This document shows, in pieces, positions 48,958 through 60,068 of a stretch of 64,000 bases of DNA. Origin of the DNA: Heliocidaris erythrogramma (taxonomy: Eukaryota; Echinodermata; Echinoidea; Camarodonta; Echinometridae). The DNA lies in assembly GCA_025617745.1 (NCBI GenBank), contig CM046858.1, positions 39,415,850 to 39,479,849 of the forward strand. Reading direction: 5' to 3'. Position 1 is the stretch's first letter. Each line of letters opens with the position of its first letter. The notes under the pieces were generated by a model, which saw only the letters and a program-made list of their open reading frames with translations, was not told the DNA's origin and made no database searches. Made by a program: the position numbers and the translations under genes.

Positions 48958-49044
48958 TATTATATTATATCTATCTATCTATATATCTATCTACCAATCT
49001 ATCTAGCCTATCTATCTATCTATCTATCTATATATCTATCCATC
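48958..49044. repeat. (ATCT)n microsatellite
   Basis: Runs of ATCT tetranucleotides with interruptions. Confidence 0.9.
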
Positions 49045-49336
49045 ATTCCCAAAGTTTTACACTTTCTTAATTAACGGCTTTCTTACAGTTTTCCGTGTCC
49101 CTTCCTCTCTCAGTTTTCCCTTCTTTTCGCTCTCCTTCTCTCTGTACCGTACTTAATTTTCCTCAATATTTTTTTTTCATTTCATATGTCTTGATTGTGC
49201 CTCTGCTGCTAATACTGCGACTGTCCATGACGAGGTTATAAAATTCTATTATCTCGCTGTCTTTTATACTATAAATATTGTCCTACCGCTATAATTCTTT
49301 GGTGTCTGCACATTTCCACCCTATAAGTTATTAGTT

Positions 49337-49790
49337 GATTTGAATAAAAATAGAAAAATTAATGAAACAGATGAGTGAATTCGAGCAAAATCCGACTCTA
49401 AGAAAAGGTAATGAATTTTCGAAGTTGTAATCAATCAAACACAAATTGGCAACTCCGTGATGTAATTCTTTAGTTCTGTTTGCACATGATTTGAATAAAA
49501 GTAGAAAAATCAATGAAACAGATGAGTGAATTCGAGCAAAATCCGACTCTAAGAAAAGGTAATGAATTTTCGAAGTTGTAATCAATCAAACACAAATTGG
49601 CAACTCCGTGAAGTATCTTATTGCGAGCTCTTCTCCCATTTGCTCTTTAAAGAAAATTGTAAAAAAAAAGAAGAAAGAATCATTTCATAGTTGTTGATGA
49701 AGGAATATATTCCTTTCATAAAGGTTTTGTGTAAAAACATAATGTGCAATAGTTTTATCTAACAGGCATGTATGATTAGATATTTTCTTT
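49337..49790 (+). mobile_element. Half copy of TTAA MITE family F with a 151-bp internal duplication
   Basis: GAGCAAAATCCGACTCTAAG, GAAGTTGTAATCAATCAAAC and ACACAAATTGGCAACTCCGT match the left half of 62052-62582. The block 49337-49487 is repeated at 49488-49612 with few changes. The terminal AGGG and the right half are missing. It abuts the family A copy at 49807. Confidence 0.75.
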
Positions 49791-49806
49791 AGAAAAAAAA
49801 TATTAA

Positions 49807-50408
49807 AGGAGTATTCCGGCCTGAAATTAATATGAATTGAATAAATAGAGTAAAATTAAACAAACAAATCACTGAAAATTTCATCGAAATCGGATGAAAA
49901 ATAATGAAGTTATGGAATTTTTTAATTTTGCATTATTTTGGTAAAATAGTTATATGCACGTCATCATGAATATGCAGTGAGTGAGCTGATGATGTCATAT
50001 CCCCACTTTTTCTTTTGTATTTTATTATATGAAATTGCAATTATTCAAATTTTCTGTTCCAAGCCTATAATTAAAAGGACTGACTCCTTATTTAATGTGT
50101 AAGTTCATCATTGCTGTAACTTATTTTGTTACAAGGGAGATATTTTTTATAGACATGTATGAAAAAATGAAATAATGAAGATTTCATATAATATAGTTAA
50201 AAAAGGAAAGTGGGGACGTGACATCATCAGCTCACTCATTACATATTCATGATGACATGCATAGAACTGTTTCCCCACAAAATGTAAAATTTTAAAATTC
50301 AATAACTTCGTTATTTTTTATCGGATTTCGATGAAATTTTCAGTGTTTTGCTTGTTTAATTTTACTCTATTCATTCAATTAATATTATTTTCAGGCCGGA
50401 GTGCCCCT
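49807..50408 (-). mobile_element. 602-bp hairpin TTAA MITE, family A, copy 3
   Basis: Begins AGGAGTATTCCGGCCTGAAA, ends TTTCAGGCCGGAGTGCCCCT, TTAA at 49803-49806 and 50409-50412. In orientation it is the reverse of the copies at 18396 and 35568. Confidence 0.9.
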
Positions 50409-50412
50409 TTAA

Positions 50413-51235
50413 TGTTTTTTTTTTTTAATTCTCCTTACACCATCAGTCCTGCCCCCCTTTCTCTTCCTCACTCTCTATACATTTCTAAGTTCTTTTTATA
50501 TTTGTATCTCTGTCAAGTTCTTTCCTAATATTCCTTATTTTTTTCCTTATTTTCCATACTTTGTCGCTTCTCTGTCTTTCCACGTGTCCCCGTGTGTCTG
50601 ACTTGGTTTTATCATAATTTTTTCTTATCTTACTTATCAAAACTGTCTCAAGACCTAGTCTATTCAAAATAATTTCAATTTTTGTGCCATTTGAGTAATA
50701 TGTAAATTGATTTTAACAAAGTGTTTAATGATGTATTTCATGTCGTTTCAATAAATATTATAATGGATCGTTTCCCTATATAGATGTATGAGACTATACA
50801 AGCAATTAAGAGCCTTTTAATGATTAAAGTATCATGTCGTTTTCATGACATGTCTTGCTGTGTTGTGATCGATTAAGCACTGGATATAAATCTTCAAAAT
50901 TTTCACATCGATGTTTCATTGAATTGATTTGTATCTCTAGATTTGTAATAAACAAAGACGGTAGTCCTCCTGATTTTAAGCGTTACATGATTATTATCAT
51001 TAACCCGTTGTCTACTGGAACCGGGTCGTCCCTGTATTAACGCTATGAGAATATGAGAATTCGGTTGTCAATGGATTAATGTAATATATGAGAAATGGAG
51101 AGTAATTGAGAAGTATAGGTAGTGATGAAGGTATAGAGAGATGATCGTGAAAGAAACAGTGAATGAATATTTTATATCAATGACGGTATGACGGAAGGGG
51201 TACGTATTATAGAACGGGAGGTAGTATTCTCAGAG
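50413..51235. other. Noncoding DNA
   Basis: T-rich start, otherwise nothing recognised. Confidence 0.45.
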
Positions 51236-51472
51236 ACATGCAGGCAGAGACAGAGAGAGAGAGAAAGAGAGAGAGAGGGAGAGAGAGAGAGAGAGAAATA
51301 AAGAGAAAAATGGGTGAGGGAGAAATAGAAGGGAGAGGAAGACATTTTTATTTGATTTGATATATTGTTTTCACATTCCCCAAAAAGTTTTTATATAAAT
51401 GTTCAAGAAGATAAAGCATAATGACAAAAAACAACAGCAATGGTAGTAAAAGAGATAAGCAATAACGTGAAA

Positions 51473-51507
<35 letters not shown>

Positions 51508-51600
51508 GAGAGAAAAGGGGGGGGGGGTGAGACTGAGGGCGAGAGAGATATATTTATAGAAGAGAGAGAGAGAGAGAGAGAGAGACAGATTATTGATCGA
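51236..51600. repeat. (GA)n microsatellite cluster
   Basis: Three GA-rich tracts (about 51249-51300, 51476-51505, 51561-51588) with a G-run at 51518-51527 and unique DNA between. Confidence 0.85.
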
Positions 51601-53004
51601 GTATAGATAGAAGGGTTAGAGGAGCAAGAAGTAAAATAACTTTACTTTCCTCGAGCAAAAGGGGGCACAGTTTTGGCCGGCTGGGGGGGGGGGGGTAAAC
51701 GAAAATAATATGTTTGGGGGTACGTGGACGTGTCCCCTGGTCCCCTGTGCCCCCTATATTTGTAATGCGCTATCTAACTCCACAATCACGACTAATGGGC
51801 TAGAGGCGCAATGGAGGAACAAGTATAGGCCTATATACGTCCGGGCTCCGGGGATCCACCAAATAATAAGCCACTTCGGAGATGCAATCTGAGCATGAGC
51901 AGATAAAGGTCATCAGTACCAAATTCTAAAACCCACTGACACTAATATTCGATATGTGCTCATGAATGTCATGTAATCATTATTCAATTATGCACTAATG
52001 GTGCATTCCATGATATCCAGGTGGAAGTATTCTTTTTAAAGGGGGAAACAAAAGCTATTCATGAGGCACCTCTATCACTCCCAGAGTTATTTTTCTGAAG
52101 TGCACATAAAGGGACCCTCCATGTCTAAAATATCTGTGGATATTTGGGGTCATTTGTACCATGCGCTAACCCCGAACTGGCTTATTGATCATTATAATAA
52201 TGTCAAGCTGGGATGAGGGCGGCATACATCTCCACAGAACGGGTAGGACTAGGAAAAGACTGATGTTGTAGAGACTGATTGTAATGAATATATTGAATTT
52301 ATATCAAATTTAATGCTTATTTGTGCGACTATACATCCGCTGGAAACATGTCATTATAATTTATATTCATCCATAAACAATTTTTTTTCTGTAGGCTATT
52401 CGGTCTCGACTGTCATTTTATTGAAATGGTACCATTAAAAAAAAAATTATAAGCATGAAAATAATCCTGTGTATTTTACGTTAAAAAGCACTTTCATTCA
52501 GGAGTTGTGTTCAACCTTTAAAAGTGTATTAAAAACATGAATATTAAGGAAACCTAAATAGCTTTTATTAGCAGCTTCTGTATATAGATACACTGTGCAT
52601 ATCCGGAGATGAGGTTGCATAATGTTTCTATTGCGTAATCGCTCCCGGGAGGTGACGGAGGTCGAAGTTTGTCTTCAAATATTGCCCTAAAACTCTCGTC
52701 GGGTGGAGTCAGGATGTGACTCTGAAGGTGAATAATATTTTAATGGAATTTAAGAAGCTGATGAGTATCACTAGTAGTTGAACATGTGTTTATTTGTACA
52801 TGTTTGCCACCTCATTTACTGCTCATGTCATTGCATTGATTGATTAGGCCCTGGAAACCAGCAGTTCCGTTGAGTTCCAGCCCTGCAGTGTCGGCGCTCC
52901 ACTAAGTGGAGTTTCGCTAGACGTCTGCATGCGTTAATCTGGATGATATTATAACTCCCTGACCCTGTGTGTGCATATGCTGTGCACAGAACAAAAGAAA
53001 TCTA
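51601..53004. other. Noncoding DNA
   Basis: GGGGGCACAGTTTTGGCCGG and a G-run at 51661-51696 look like a decayed transposon end. No exon was recognised. Confidence 0.45.
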
Positions 53005-53391
53005 GGCAGACCCGGAGAATAGGGGCCGGTCTGCGTGTGCTGTATTCATTTGTGTGCAAGCAAATGTAGCCCAGTGGCGGCGGCGGCGGCGGCGGCGGCG
53101 GCGACGATCTTGCACCAGATTCAGCGTTGAAACGTTTGCGAGTTGGACTCCATTTCTGGCCAAAATCGTTATGGTTTTCATCAAACAACTACAAATCTGA
53201 AAGCCAAGAGGCAAGAGGACAATATGATATATCACAGCATTAATTACTTGATTTAAAATATATTTGGAAGTTGTTTTGAACTTGATTATGAACTTGTTAC
53301 ATGTACGTGTTCATTTTTGGCTGTCTCTGCCGTTCCGCACTGTAAAGCATGGCACGCGCACGCCGACCGGCCCCTATTCTCCGGGTTTGCC
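53005..53391. mobile_element. 387-bp TIR element with 8-bp TSD and a (GGC)9 tract
   Basis: Left terminus GGCAGACCCGGAGAATAGGG, right terminus CCCTATTCTCCGGGTTTGCC: inverted copies over about 35 bases. GAAATCTA flanks both sides exactly (52997-53004 and 53392-53399). The 8-bp duplication fits hAT, although the ends do not begin CAG. Nine GGC units lie at 53076-53102 inside. The poly-Arg and poly-Pro frames over the tract are not genes. Confidence 0.85.
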
Positions 53392-53399
53392 GAAATCTA

Positions 53400-53815
53400 T
53401 ATATTATATGAGTGATTCATATACGTAGATTTGTTTTTCTTTTTTTGATTAAGGGCTTATCAGTTTTGCATAGCTTTTATTTTTAATCTTTTCCTGCCTG
53501 TTTGTCTTTTCTTATGAAAAAACAAGGAATGGTTGTCTTTTCTGGTAAAAAAAAACACATTATTCTTGCATCGATTTTTATTTAGTCTTATTCTTACTTC
53601 TTAGATTGTCAAGAAAAGCATTAACATTTTTTCACATAGATGATAAAATAATTAGAATCTATATGATTACAAGTCAAATATTTTGATTTTGACAGTCATA
53701 GATGTAGAACTGCCCATCAAAGATGGTTAATTGTCAAGATCTAGGCCTACATACATATACATGTAAATTGGCAATATGGTCCTGCTTTGCCAAGATAATG
53801 TTTTTTCAACCATGA
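53400..53815. other. Noncoding DNA
   Basis: AT-rich, nothing recognised. Confidence 0.45.
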
Positions 53816-54090
53816 TGCTAAGGTCACAACTGATCGTGCATGTTTTTGCTCGTGCGTGTCCACAGCTGCGATCGGCTTTGGGCCAAGCCCAAGGACTACG
53901 TTTGCACGCCCTTCCTATGTTATGGTTACAACCAGTCATGCACCTCTCTGCATAAGACTTGGGCGGATTGCACCCACCTCATTGGCATACATGTACCCCC
54001 TCTAGAGTCTTACCTGCAAGAACAGTTGAGGTGAACGTACAGCGCTGTACATGCAACCGAGTCAACACGCGACATGTCACGGCTCCGTGA
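53816..54090 (+). repeat. Dispersed GC-rich repeat E, copy 3, upstream of DNAJC28
   Basis: CTGATCGTGCATGTTTTTGC, GATCGGCTTTGGGCCAA, TTATGGTTACAACCAGTC and CACGCGACATGTCACGGCTC match 27455-27740. It ends about 200 bases before the splice acceptor of the DNAJC28 coding exon, so it lies in or near the 5' intron. Confidence 0.75.
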
Positions 54091-54306
54091 GACAAACCTT
54101 TAAGCCCTAAGATTAAGTAGGCATATTCCACATGTACATCCATATTCCTTTTGGAGAATTAAGAGAATAGAAAGTTTGAAAGGCTGTAATTATGAATAAG
54201 AAAGGAAAGAGAGTATTTGGTTTAATTGTTCAGGAAGACTTATTTTCAAAATTTTTGTTATCTTTATCTTTTTTCTTTTCAGTATTTTAAGGGAGGGCTG
54301 ATATCA

Positions 54307-54324
54307 ATGATGGACCGAGCTTGA
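54307..54324 (+). promoter_or_regulatory. Upstream ORF (5 codons) in the DNAJC28 5'UTR
   Basis: ATGATGGACCGAGCTTGA reads MMDRA-stop and ends 7 bases before the main ATG. It could reduce main-frame initiation. It lies in the same exon, after the acceptor AG at 54281-54282 that follows a T/C-rich tract. Confidence 0.5.
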
Positions 54325-54331
54325 GAACAAG

Positions 54332-55525
54332 ATGGCAGGTCACATGATGTATTTGCAGAGGAGAAGACTCCTGAGCCAGTTGTGGACAGGGGCTAGCTTC
54401 TTTCACACAAGTTCCTGTTACCATGGCTACAAGATCAGTGAGAATGTGCGAGACTGCTACCAGCTTCTCAATGTGTCGGAGGAGAGCAGTATGGTGGAGA
54501 TCAAGGAGGCGTATTTCAAGCTGGCCAAGGTGTACCATCCTGATAGCCGAAGCAGACAAGCCGATGGCAACAAGTTCAGGCAGATCCAGCAAGCGTACAA
54601 CACTGTCTGCCTCCACGTGGAGAAGATGGAGAAGCAAGGGAGACGGGAGGATGAACTCTCCCAGGAAGAAAGCAATGAGTGCGACTTTGACATCAAACAC
54701 GTTGTGCCTCAACACCGGCAGTACTTGGAGTATGAAGGAATAGGGTTTGGCACTCCTAGTCAACGACAAAAGCAGTATCAGAAATATCGGGCCAGGAAAG
54801 CCTCTGAAGCTGTGAGCACTCATAGAATTTATAAGATCGCTGTCACTGATGAGAAAGGTCTGGTGCTGAAGGATAAGAAAGCGGCAAGGAAGGTACGAAC
54901 AACAAATGTCATTGAGAGACTTGTTGAGGACTTGATCCAAGACTCGATGGCCAAAGGAGAATTTGATGACCTCCCGGGTATGGGGAAACCTCTCCCACCT
55001 AAGACAGCTTACTGCCCATATGTGGATGCAGCAACCCACAATCTCAATGAGGTTCTAGTCAACAACGGTTACGCTCCTGAATGGATCCAACTAGAAAAGG
55101 ACATCCGCAACATGCTCCGCGAGGCTAAGAATGTCCTCTTGCGCGAGCGCCTAAAACTTGGACGTGAACCCCTGAATGACTTCAACGTGACGAAGTGGGC
55201 AGATTTGAAGTTCGAGTTTAGTGAGAAGGTGAAAGAGATTAACAGGAGAGTGAACGATTTTAACCTGATTGTCCCGATCATCAAACTACAGAAGGTCCAC
55301 ATCCAGCCGGACAAAGAGATAGCTAAGGTGTTGGAAGAATACTCCCAGACTGAACAGAAAAGAGAAGACATAGTCAGCAATAATACTGAACGCAGTCGGG
55401 AAGCAGCTGTTGAGGATGAAGTGGCATTGATGGCCAGCAGACTATTTCAAAGTCTGTCTATGTTTATGACGAAATTGTCCAATGCTTTCTTTGTGAGGGA
55501 AGAGACAAGAGATAGAATAAGATGA
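54332..55525 (+). CDS. DNAJC28: DnaJ homolog subfamily C member 28 (J domain plus DUF1992)
   Basis: A complete 397-residue J-domain protein, a presumed Hsp70 co-chaperone. Residues 1-30 (MAGHMMYLQRRRLLSQLW...) are basic and hydrophobic, suggesting a mitochondrial presequence. The J domain covers about 39-95, with YQLLNV, EIKEAYFKLAKVYHPD (HPD at 69-71, the Hsp70-stimulating triad) and KFRQIQQAYNTV. DUF1992 spans about 193-262, with VIERLVEDLIQDSMAKGEF, DDLPGMGKPLP and a conserved NGYAPEWIQLEKDI. A charged, probably helical tail follows. The length matches the vertebrate protein, and the coding region is a single exon. A 5'UTR acceptor lies at 54281-54282, so at least one noncoding exon is upstream. 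The start AAGATGG has good context. Minus-strand open frames across this exon are shadows. The identification is firm; mitochondrial location is inference. Confidence 0.93.
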   Translation: MAGHMMYLQRRRLLSQLWTGASFFHTSSCYHGYKISENVRDCYQLLNVSEESSMVEIKEAYFKLAKVYHPDSRSRQADGNKFRQIQQAYNTVCLHVEKMEKQGRREDELSQEESNECDFDIKHVVPQHRQYLEYEGIGFGTPSQRQKQYQKYRARKASEAVSTHRIYKIAVTDEKGLVLKDKKAARKVRTTNVIERLVEDLIQDSMAKGEFDDLPGMGKPLPPKTAYCPYVDAATHNLNEVLVNNGYAPEWIQLEKDIRNMLREAKNVLLRERLKLGREPLNDFNVTKWADLKFEFSEKVKEINRRVNDFNLIVPIIKLQKVHIQPDKEIAKVLEEYSQTEQKREDIVSNNTERSREAAVEDEVALMASRLFQSLSMFMTKLSNAFFVREETRDRIR

Positions 55526-55580
55526 GAATTACACAATAGTGAGATTTTAATGAAATTAATGATGACTGGTTCATGACATA

Positions 55581-55586
55581 AATAAA
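55581..55586 (+). promoter_or_regulatory. Polyadenylation signal of DNAJC28
   Basis: AATAAA 56 bases after the stop codon, giving a short 3'UTR ending probably near 55600. Confidence 0.7.
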
Positions 55587-55600
55587 GATGATACCTTAAC

Positions 55601-56630
55601 TGTTAGCGGTTAGCTATTAGTAATCCAGAATGTTTTAGGTTGGAAAATCACTCTCTCCCTGCCTTCTTCTCCACTTTTCAGACACAACAAGCAAATTATT
55701 TCAAAAATAAAATTATTTGACCAATAGTTAAGTGGTATATGAAAAAGTATGACTAACATAATACTAGTATGCTAACTTGTGTTTTGGTTTTAAGTTCTAC
55801 AATATGAGAAAGAAACTTGCTCCATCATGAAAATGTAAAAATGAGTTATTTTGAATATTTATATAGGCCTACAGTTTTCTGTACTATACTAAATGGGAGC
55901 CTTCCCCCATGTATCCTAATGTCCACTTAAAAAAAAAACCAACCTTTCACTATTAAACATGCTAACTCTGAATATCTGCTTCTACCCCAGCTAACTTTTT
56001 ACGAAGGGAAAGATTTTGAAAGGATCATATTTGTTGTCTTGTTGAACATTAGAATATTGGTATCCATACAGATCAAGTGATGTTTTGTATGTACCAGTGA
56101 AAAAACATAGATGAGAGCATGAGGCATGCTTGCCCCTAAATTTTAGTCTCCTGGTTTGAATTCATGAAAGCTGAGATTGAATGAAAGTCAAGTTTGGCAA
56201 AAAAGTAGCCCTAAAATTTAATCAGTTGTTTGCTGTTTTTGGTAAACTACATGTACATTCAAACCCATATGGATACCACCATTTTGATTGTGTACAATAA
56301 TGCTTCCAGACTGGTCAGCTTCTTTTACTGTATTTTACAGATTATAACAATTTTGCGGTTAATACAAGTGATATCAGCTATGAAATCTGTGAAAGTTATT
56401 TAATGATTCTAATGAAACAGAAACATATTTGCTTGTAATGTTCAAAATGATCTTTTCAACAATATTAAAAAGAAAGTAAACTGTCATTCTAGGGCTGACT
56501 TGTCCACATATTCAATTTCTTTCAGTCTGCTTCAGGTATGAAAGTGAATGATTGAAAATGGTATACATGTATTGATGGTTTGAATGAGGTTAAACCAACC
56601 TCTTCAAAATGTTTCTTTTTCTGCTCTCTC
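55601..56630. other. Intergenic DNA
   Basis: AT-rich, no exon or repeat was recognised. Confidence 0.45.
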
Positions 56631-56634
56631 CAAG

Positions 56635-56715
56635 AACTCAATGGAAAATTTGTCCCAAAAGACCAAGATGGTACATTTAGGCGCCATATGGAGGCATATG
56701 ATGCTATTTCTCAGG
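56635..56715 (+). CDS. Possible isolated coding exon (27 codons)
   Basis: An 81-base open stretch follows a pyrimidine-rich tract ending CCAAG and is followed by GTAAAT. It reads LNGKFVPKDQDGTFRRHM and EAYDAISQ, a hydrophilic sequence that looks more protein-like than the surrounding AT-rich noise. Length is a multiple of three, phase 1 at both ends. I do not recognise the family. It could be an alternative 3' exon linked to DNAJC28, an exon of a neighbouring gene, or chance; no partner exon was found. Confidence 0.25.
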
Positions 56716-57617
56716 GTAAATTGCCCTTTTCATTTCGGAGCATTGGGTACTATACAGACTATAATTATATGCTTCTCCATATATTTCTGCATTGAAGAAC
56801 ATAAGCATGCTGATTGCTGAAATTCTTGCCTCTTTTCAGGCCTCATTATTCTTCTCAATTCCATCCATGATAGAAGGATTTTTAAAGGCATGAAGAGTGG
56901 AATAAAGGTAGAAAGAGGACAAAGATAGGGAGGGATATGGAGAGAGAGAGAGAGAGGGAGAAAGGCAAAATGCATGAAGTATAAGGAGAGCTTTTGTTGA
57001 AGTGACGAGGTTGCGAGAGGAGAAAAGAGAGAGAGGGAAGTAAGTTAGATTCATAAAAGGAAAAAAATGAAGAGCACTATAGAAAGATGAAGTTGAGAGA
57101 ACTAAAGGGAGATAGGAAATATAACAGAGATACATAAAGGAAAGAGCACATTAATAGAAAGATTCAGAGAGACGATTGAAAGGGACAGAGAGAGGGGGAA
57201 AAGGGGGAAAAAGAGAAAGAAAGAAAGATGCAGTTTACGGGGCCCGACCGGTGGTGTAGAGGCGCGGGAGGGAAAATGAGGAGACTTGAGATATAGAGAT
57301 TTGAAATATACTTGTCTGAGACAAAAGAAAACTGCACTATAAGTGTATATCGATATTTCACACACGTTTCTCGTATACCGTACAGGTATGTTTTTTTTTA
57401 AATAACCTTTGGTAATCCTACATGTATAATACCCTGGCACAATGTCACCGACAGCTTTTGTCAGAGCGCCCTGGCGCAGCAGCGCAGGTGAATCGCGTAT
57501 CGTATACATTTGCACATGTAGGTACGTACAGAGTCAAAGATCTTTAGGTACCGTAGGTGCGCATTCACCTGTAGACTTATCTCTCAGCTTCAGGAAAGGT
57601 TAGCCACTTAAAAAGCC
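56716..57617. other. GA-rich DNA and upstream region of the membrane-anchor gene
   Basis: Purine-rich sequence at 56890-57235 (AG-rich, with short (GA)n). After that lies about 350 bases of unique DNA that must hold the promoter and 5'UTR of the gene starting at 57618. No TATA box in a convincing position was seen. Confidence 0.5.
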
Positions 57618-57764
57618 ATGGGGTACTTCCCGTCACTGTTTGGTATCTTCTCAGGAGCCTTCGTGTTTTGGTTACTCTTTGTAAAAAGAGCTACCAAACC
57701 AGGTCAGTTGATCAGAAGACGCAAATTGACTCCAGAAAGCCACGACTACAACATGGTTCGAGCG
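57618..57764 (+). CDS. Membrane-anchored protein, first coding exon (possibly fatty-acid amide hydrolase-like)
   Basis: Starts at an ATG in a very good context (AAGCCATGG). The 49 codons read MGYFPSLFGIFSGAFVFWLL then FVKRATKPGQLIRRRKL, a single N-terminal membrane segment (about residues 4-22) followed by a basic stretch, so a type of membrane anchor. The exon ends GCG at 57764 with donor GTAAGT, phase 0. Exon 2 (58649-58708) and exon 3 (60069-60106) continue in phase. The joined start (membrane anchor, then NIPLRASGKLVRLVRHFSNT, then WIGRLIINPKTK) recalls the N-terminus of plant-type FAAH/amidase-signature proteins, which have a similar A-P-x-L-x-G...L...IG-x-L-I pattern. No amidase catalytic exon lies in the window, so that name is tentative. 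The gene continues past the right edge. Confidence 0.7.
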
Positions 57765-58648
57765 GTAAGTTACGGGAGGTGGGATCGTGGTTCACCGGGG
57801 TCTGGCCGGCCAGCCATTTCTAATGAAACCGCTGGTACTAGCCGACATCAGAATTTGAACATTTTTGGTCGAGCTGACAAATTCAGATTAGAACAGCAGT
57901 TATCTTGTCATCATGTTATATATCAAATACATTACATGATTTTAATTTTATCAGATCAGGACAGGACAGACCTAGATCTACATAGATCTACATGATGTGG
58001 TATGGACTATGGGGCATGTGTGGGGCGGTTACACAATGAGGGGGGGGGGGGGGGGGGGGGAGGACAAAAGGAAAATTATATTATAGGCCTATTTATTTTC
58101 ACCAGGGAAGGGGATTCAAACTATCAAAGGTTAATTTGTCTTTGATATCATATTCGCAGGGGGAGTAGGGTGTACACCTGTACATACAAATGCAGATTGC
58201 TATTAATTATTCACACAAACTGACAAAAATTCATGTTTTTTTCTGCAGCTAAATAAATGTGTTTGTGGGTGGGTGTGACCTTGTCACCTTATGCTCCCTC
58301 CCCCGGCCAGGATATGTGGTCATGCAGTGTGGCTATTAACTGATTTTTTTCATTCTTTCCATCAAGATTGTGAAGTGGAAAAGGCAGACTTTAGAGATAT
58401 TGTTAAAAATTTTTTAAAATAATCTAGTACTTGTAGTAGTGCATGAATTCTAAAGTTACATCTTCTGATATATTTTTCAAAAGGCTTACAATTTTGTAAA
58501 ATTGCTTGTCTGACAGGATGAGCTGAGGGGAGAAAGTTTTACTACTATTATGATACTGTAATAATGCTATCTGTATTGCATGTTTGCCTGGATATATATA
58601 TGTGTACAGATTCTCAGTGGTCATTGTCATCAAAATTTCCCCTTTCAG

Positions 58649-58708
58649 AATATCCCCCTGCGAGCTTCAGGAAAACTTGTGAGGTTGGTACGACACTTTT
58701 CAAACACA
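58649..58708 (+). CDS. Membrane-anchor gene, second coding exon
   Basis: Acceptor TTTCCCCTTTCAG and donor GTAAGT frame exactly 60 bases, phase 0 at both sides, encoding NIPLRASGKLVRLVRHFSNT. The intron before it is 884 bases and contains a G-run of about 21 at 58040-58060. Both borders are strong, and the phase agrees with exons 1 and 3. Confidence 0.65.
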
Positions 58709-59111
58709 GTAAGTGGTCCGGAATGGTATTCTTTGCAATACACATGTTTGTTTGTTGTTGACTTTAGTTGTAAACTTTAAAGTAGCTACATTATGTACAT
58801 GTTGCTACATGTATTGCTGAAAGATCAGCTCGTCCAAGAGAAGTTTGGAAGCAGGACGAGGGGCTGGGGGTGAAGATTGTATGCTATTCTTTATACTGTG
58901 GTGCAAATAGCAGTAGTCTTATTGAAAATGATCATTGATATTCCCTGCTTAGCCTGTGATCATTGTTCTTAATGCAATTTTCATCAATGTTTTTTTCTCA
59001 CACGTCTAAGCCATAAAATTTGTACTACATTTGTACTTCCTTGACCATGTCAAAATGGCCAAGAAAGATAACAGTGGCATACATGTACATGCCCCTCCCC
59101 TTCAATTGAAT

Positions 59112-59114
<3 letters not shown>

Positions 59115-59171
<57 letters not shown>

Positions 59172-59180
59172 TAGAGAGAA
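59115..59180. repeat. (GA)n microsatellite in intron 2
   Basis: About 55 bases of nearly pure GA. Confidence 0.9.
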
Positions 59181-59775
59181 AGGCTTAAGGGGGAGGCAAT
59201 GTACAAAGGAGTTGATACATGTAGATGTATCCTTTACTTGATTGATGCAAGGAGTTATCGCAGCACTCCTTGATTGATGGTCTGGTTGTTTTTTTTTTTA
59301 TCTGTCTAGAAATCCTGGTGCCCTATCATTTGCTAGACCTATGCTATGCTATAGTTGTAAAAGTATTTAAAGGTGTAGCGTCATACATTTCGAAGCCCTT
59401 GGCTAAGAATAAAAATCAATGAAAAATCAAGAAAATTACAGACTCTTCAGAAACGATCTCAGTAAAAAAGTGATATGAATGAATGTGAGCATAAATTTTT
59501 GTGCACCACTTACATGTAACAAGTCCTAATGATACAAAACAGGCATTGATCCTTCTACATGTAAGCATAAGTTGCATCAAACTGTTCTGGATAATCAGAC
59601 GTGCTTACATGTTCATTCAAAGTCTAAAATTTGATGTTGATATAAATTATATTTTCCATCATTAACTCTTGACATGACCTAGACAACTAACCAAATGCTT
59701 CAAAAACCTGCTAAGAATGGTGTAACAGGGTTGGGGTGGGAAATTGCCAAGGGGGCGGGGGGTAGATAAAGAGCA

Positions 59776-59910
59776 AAATAGATAGATGGATAGATAAGAT
59801 AAGATAGATAGATAGAACGATAGATATTACATGTAGATGGATAGATAGATACATGTAGGTAGATAAATAAAGAAATAGATACATGTAGATAGATATATAT
59901 GTAGACAGAT
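59776..59910. repeat. (GATA)n microsatellite in intron 2
   Basis: GATA/GATG tetranucleotides with ACATGTAG interruptions. Confidence 0.85.
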
Positions 59911-60068
59911 AGAACACTTGGGCTAATCAGGATATTTCCCTTTGTTCAATGGTAATCGTTTCTCGCAATGTATTCCACTTTTGAATGATACATGAGCCAT
60001 AAGCCTGAGGTGATTGTCAGTGATGATTACGTCTGAAATTATTTCTTTGTTATTCTTCTTCTTCACAG

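Noticed and set aside
53002-53235. Poly-Arg/poly-Pro reading frames
   Set aside because: They are translations of a (GGC)9 tract within a TIR element with exact target duplications.
54287-55039. 250-codon minus-strand frame
   Set aside because: It is antisense to the DNAJC28 coding exon and is a shadow of its codon use.
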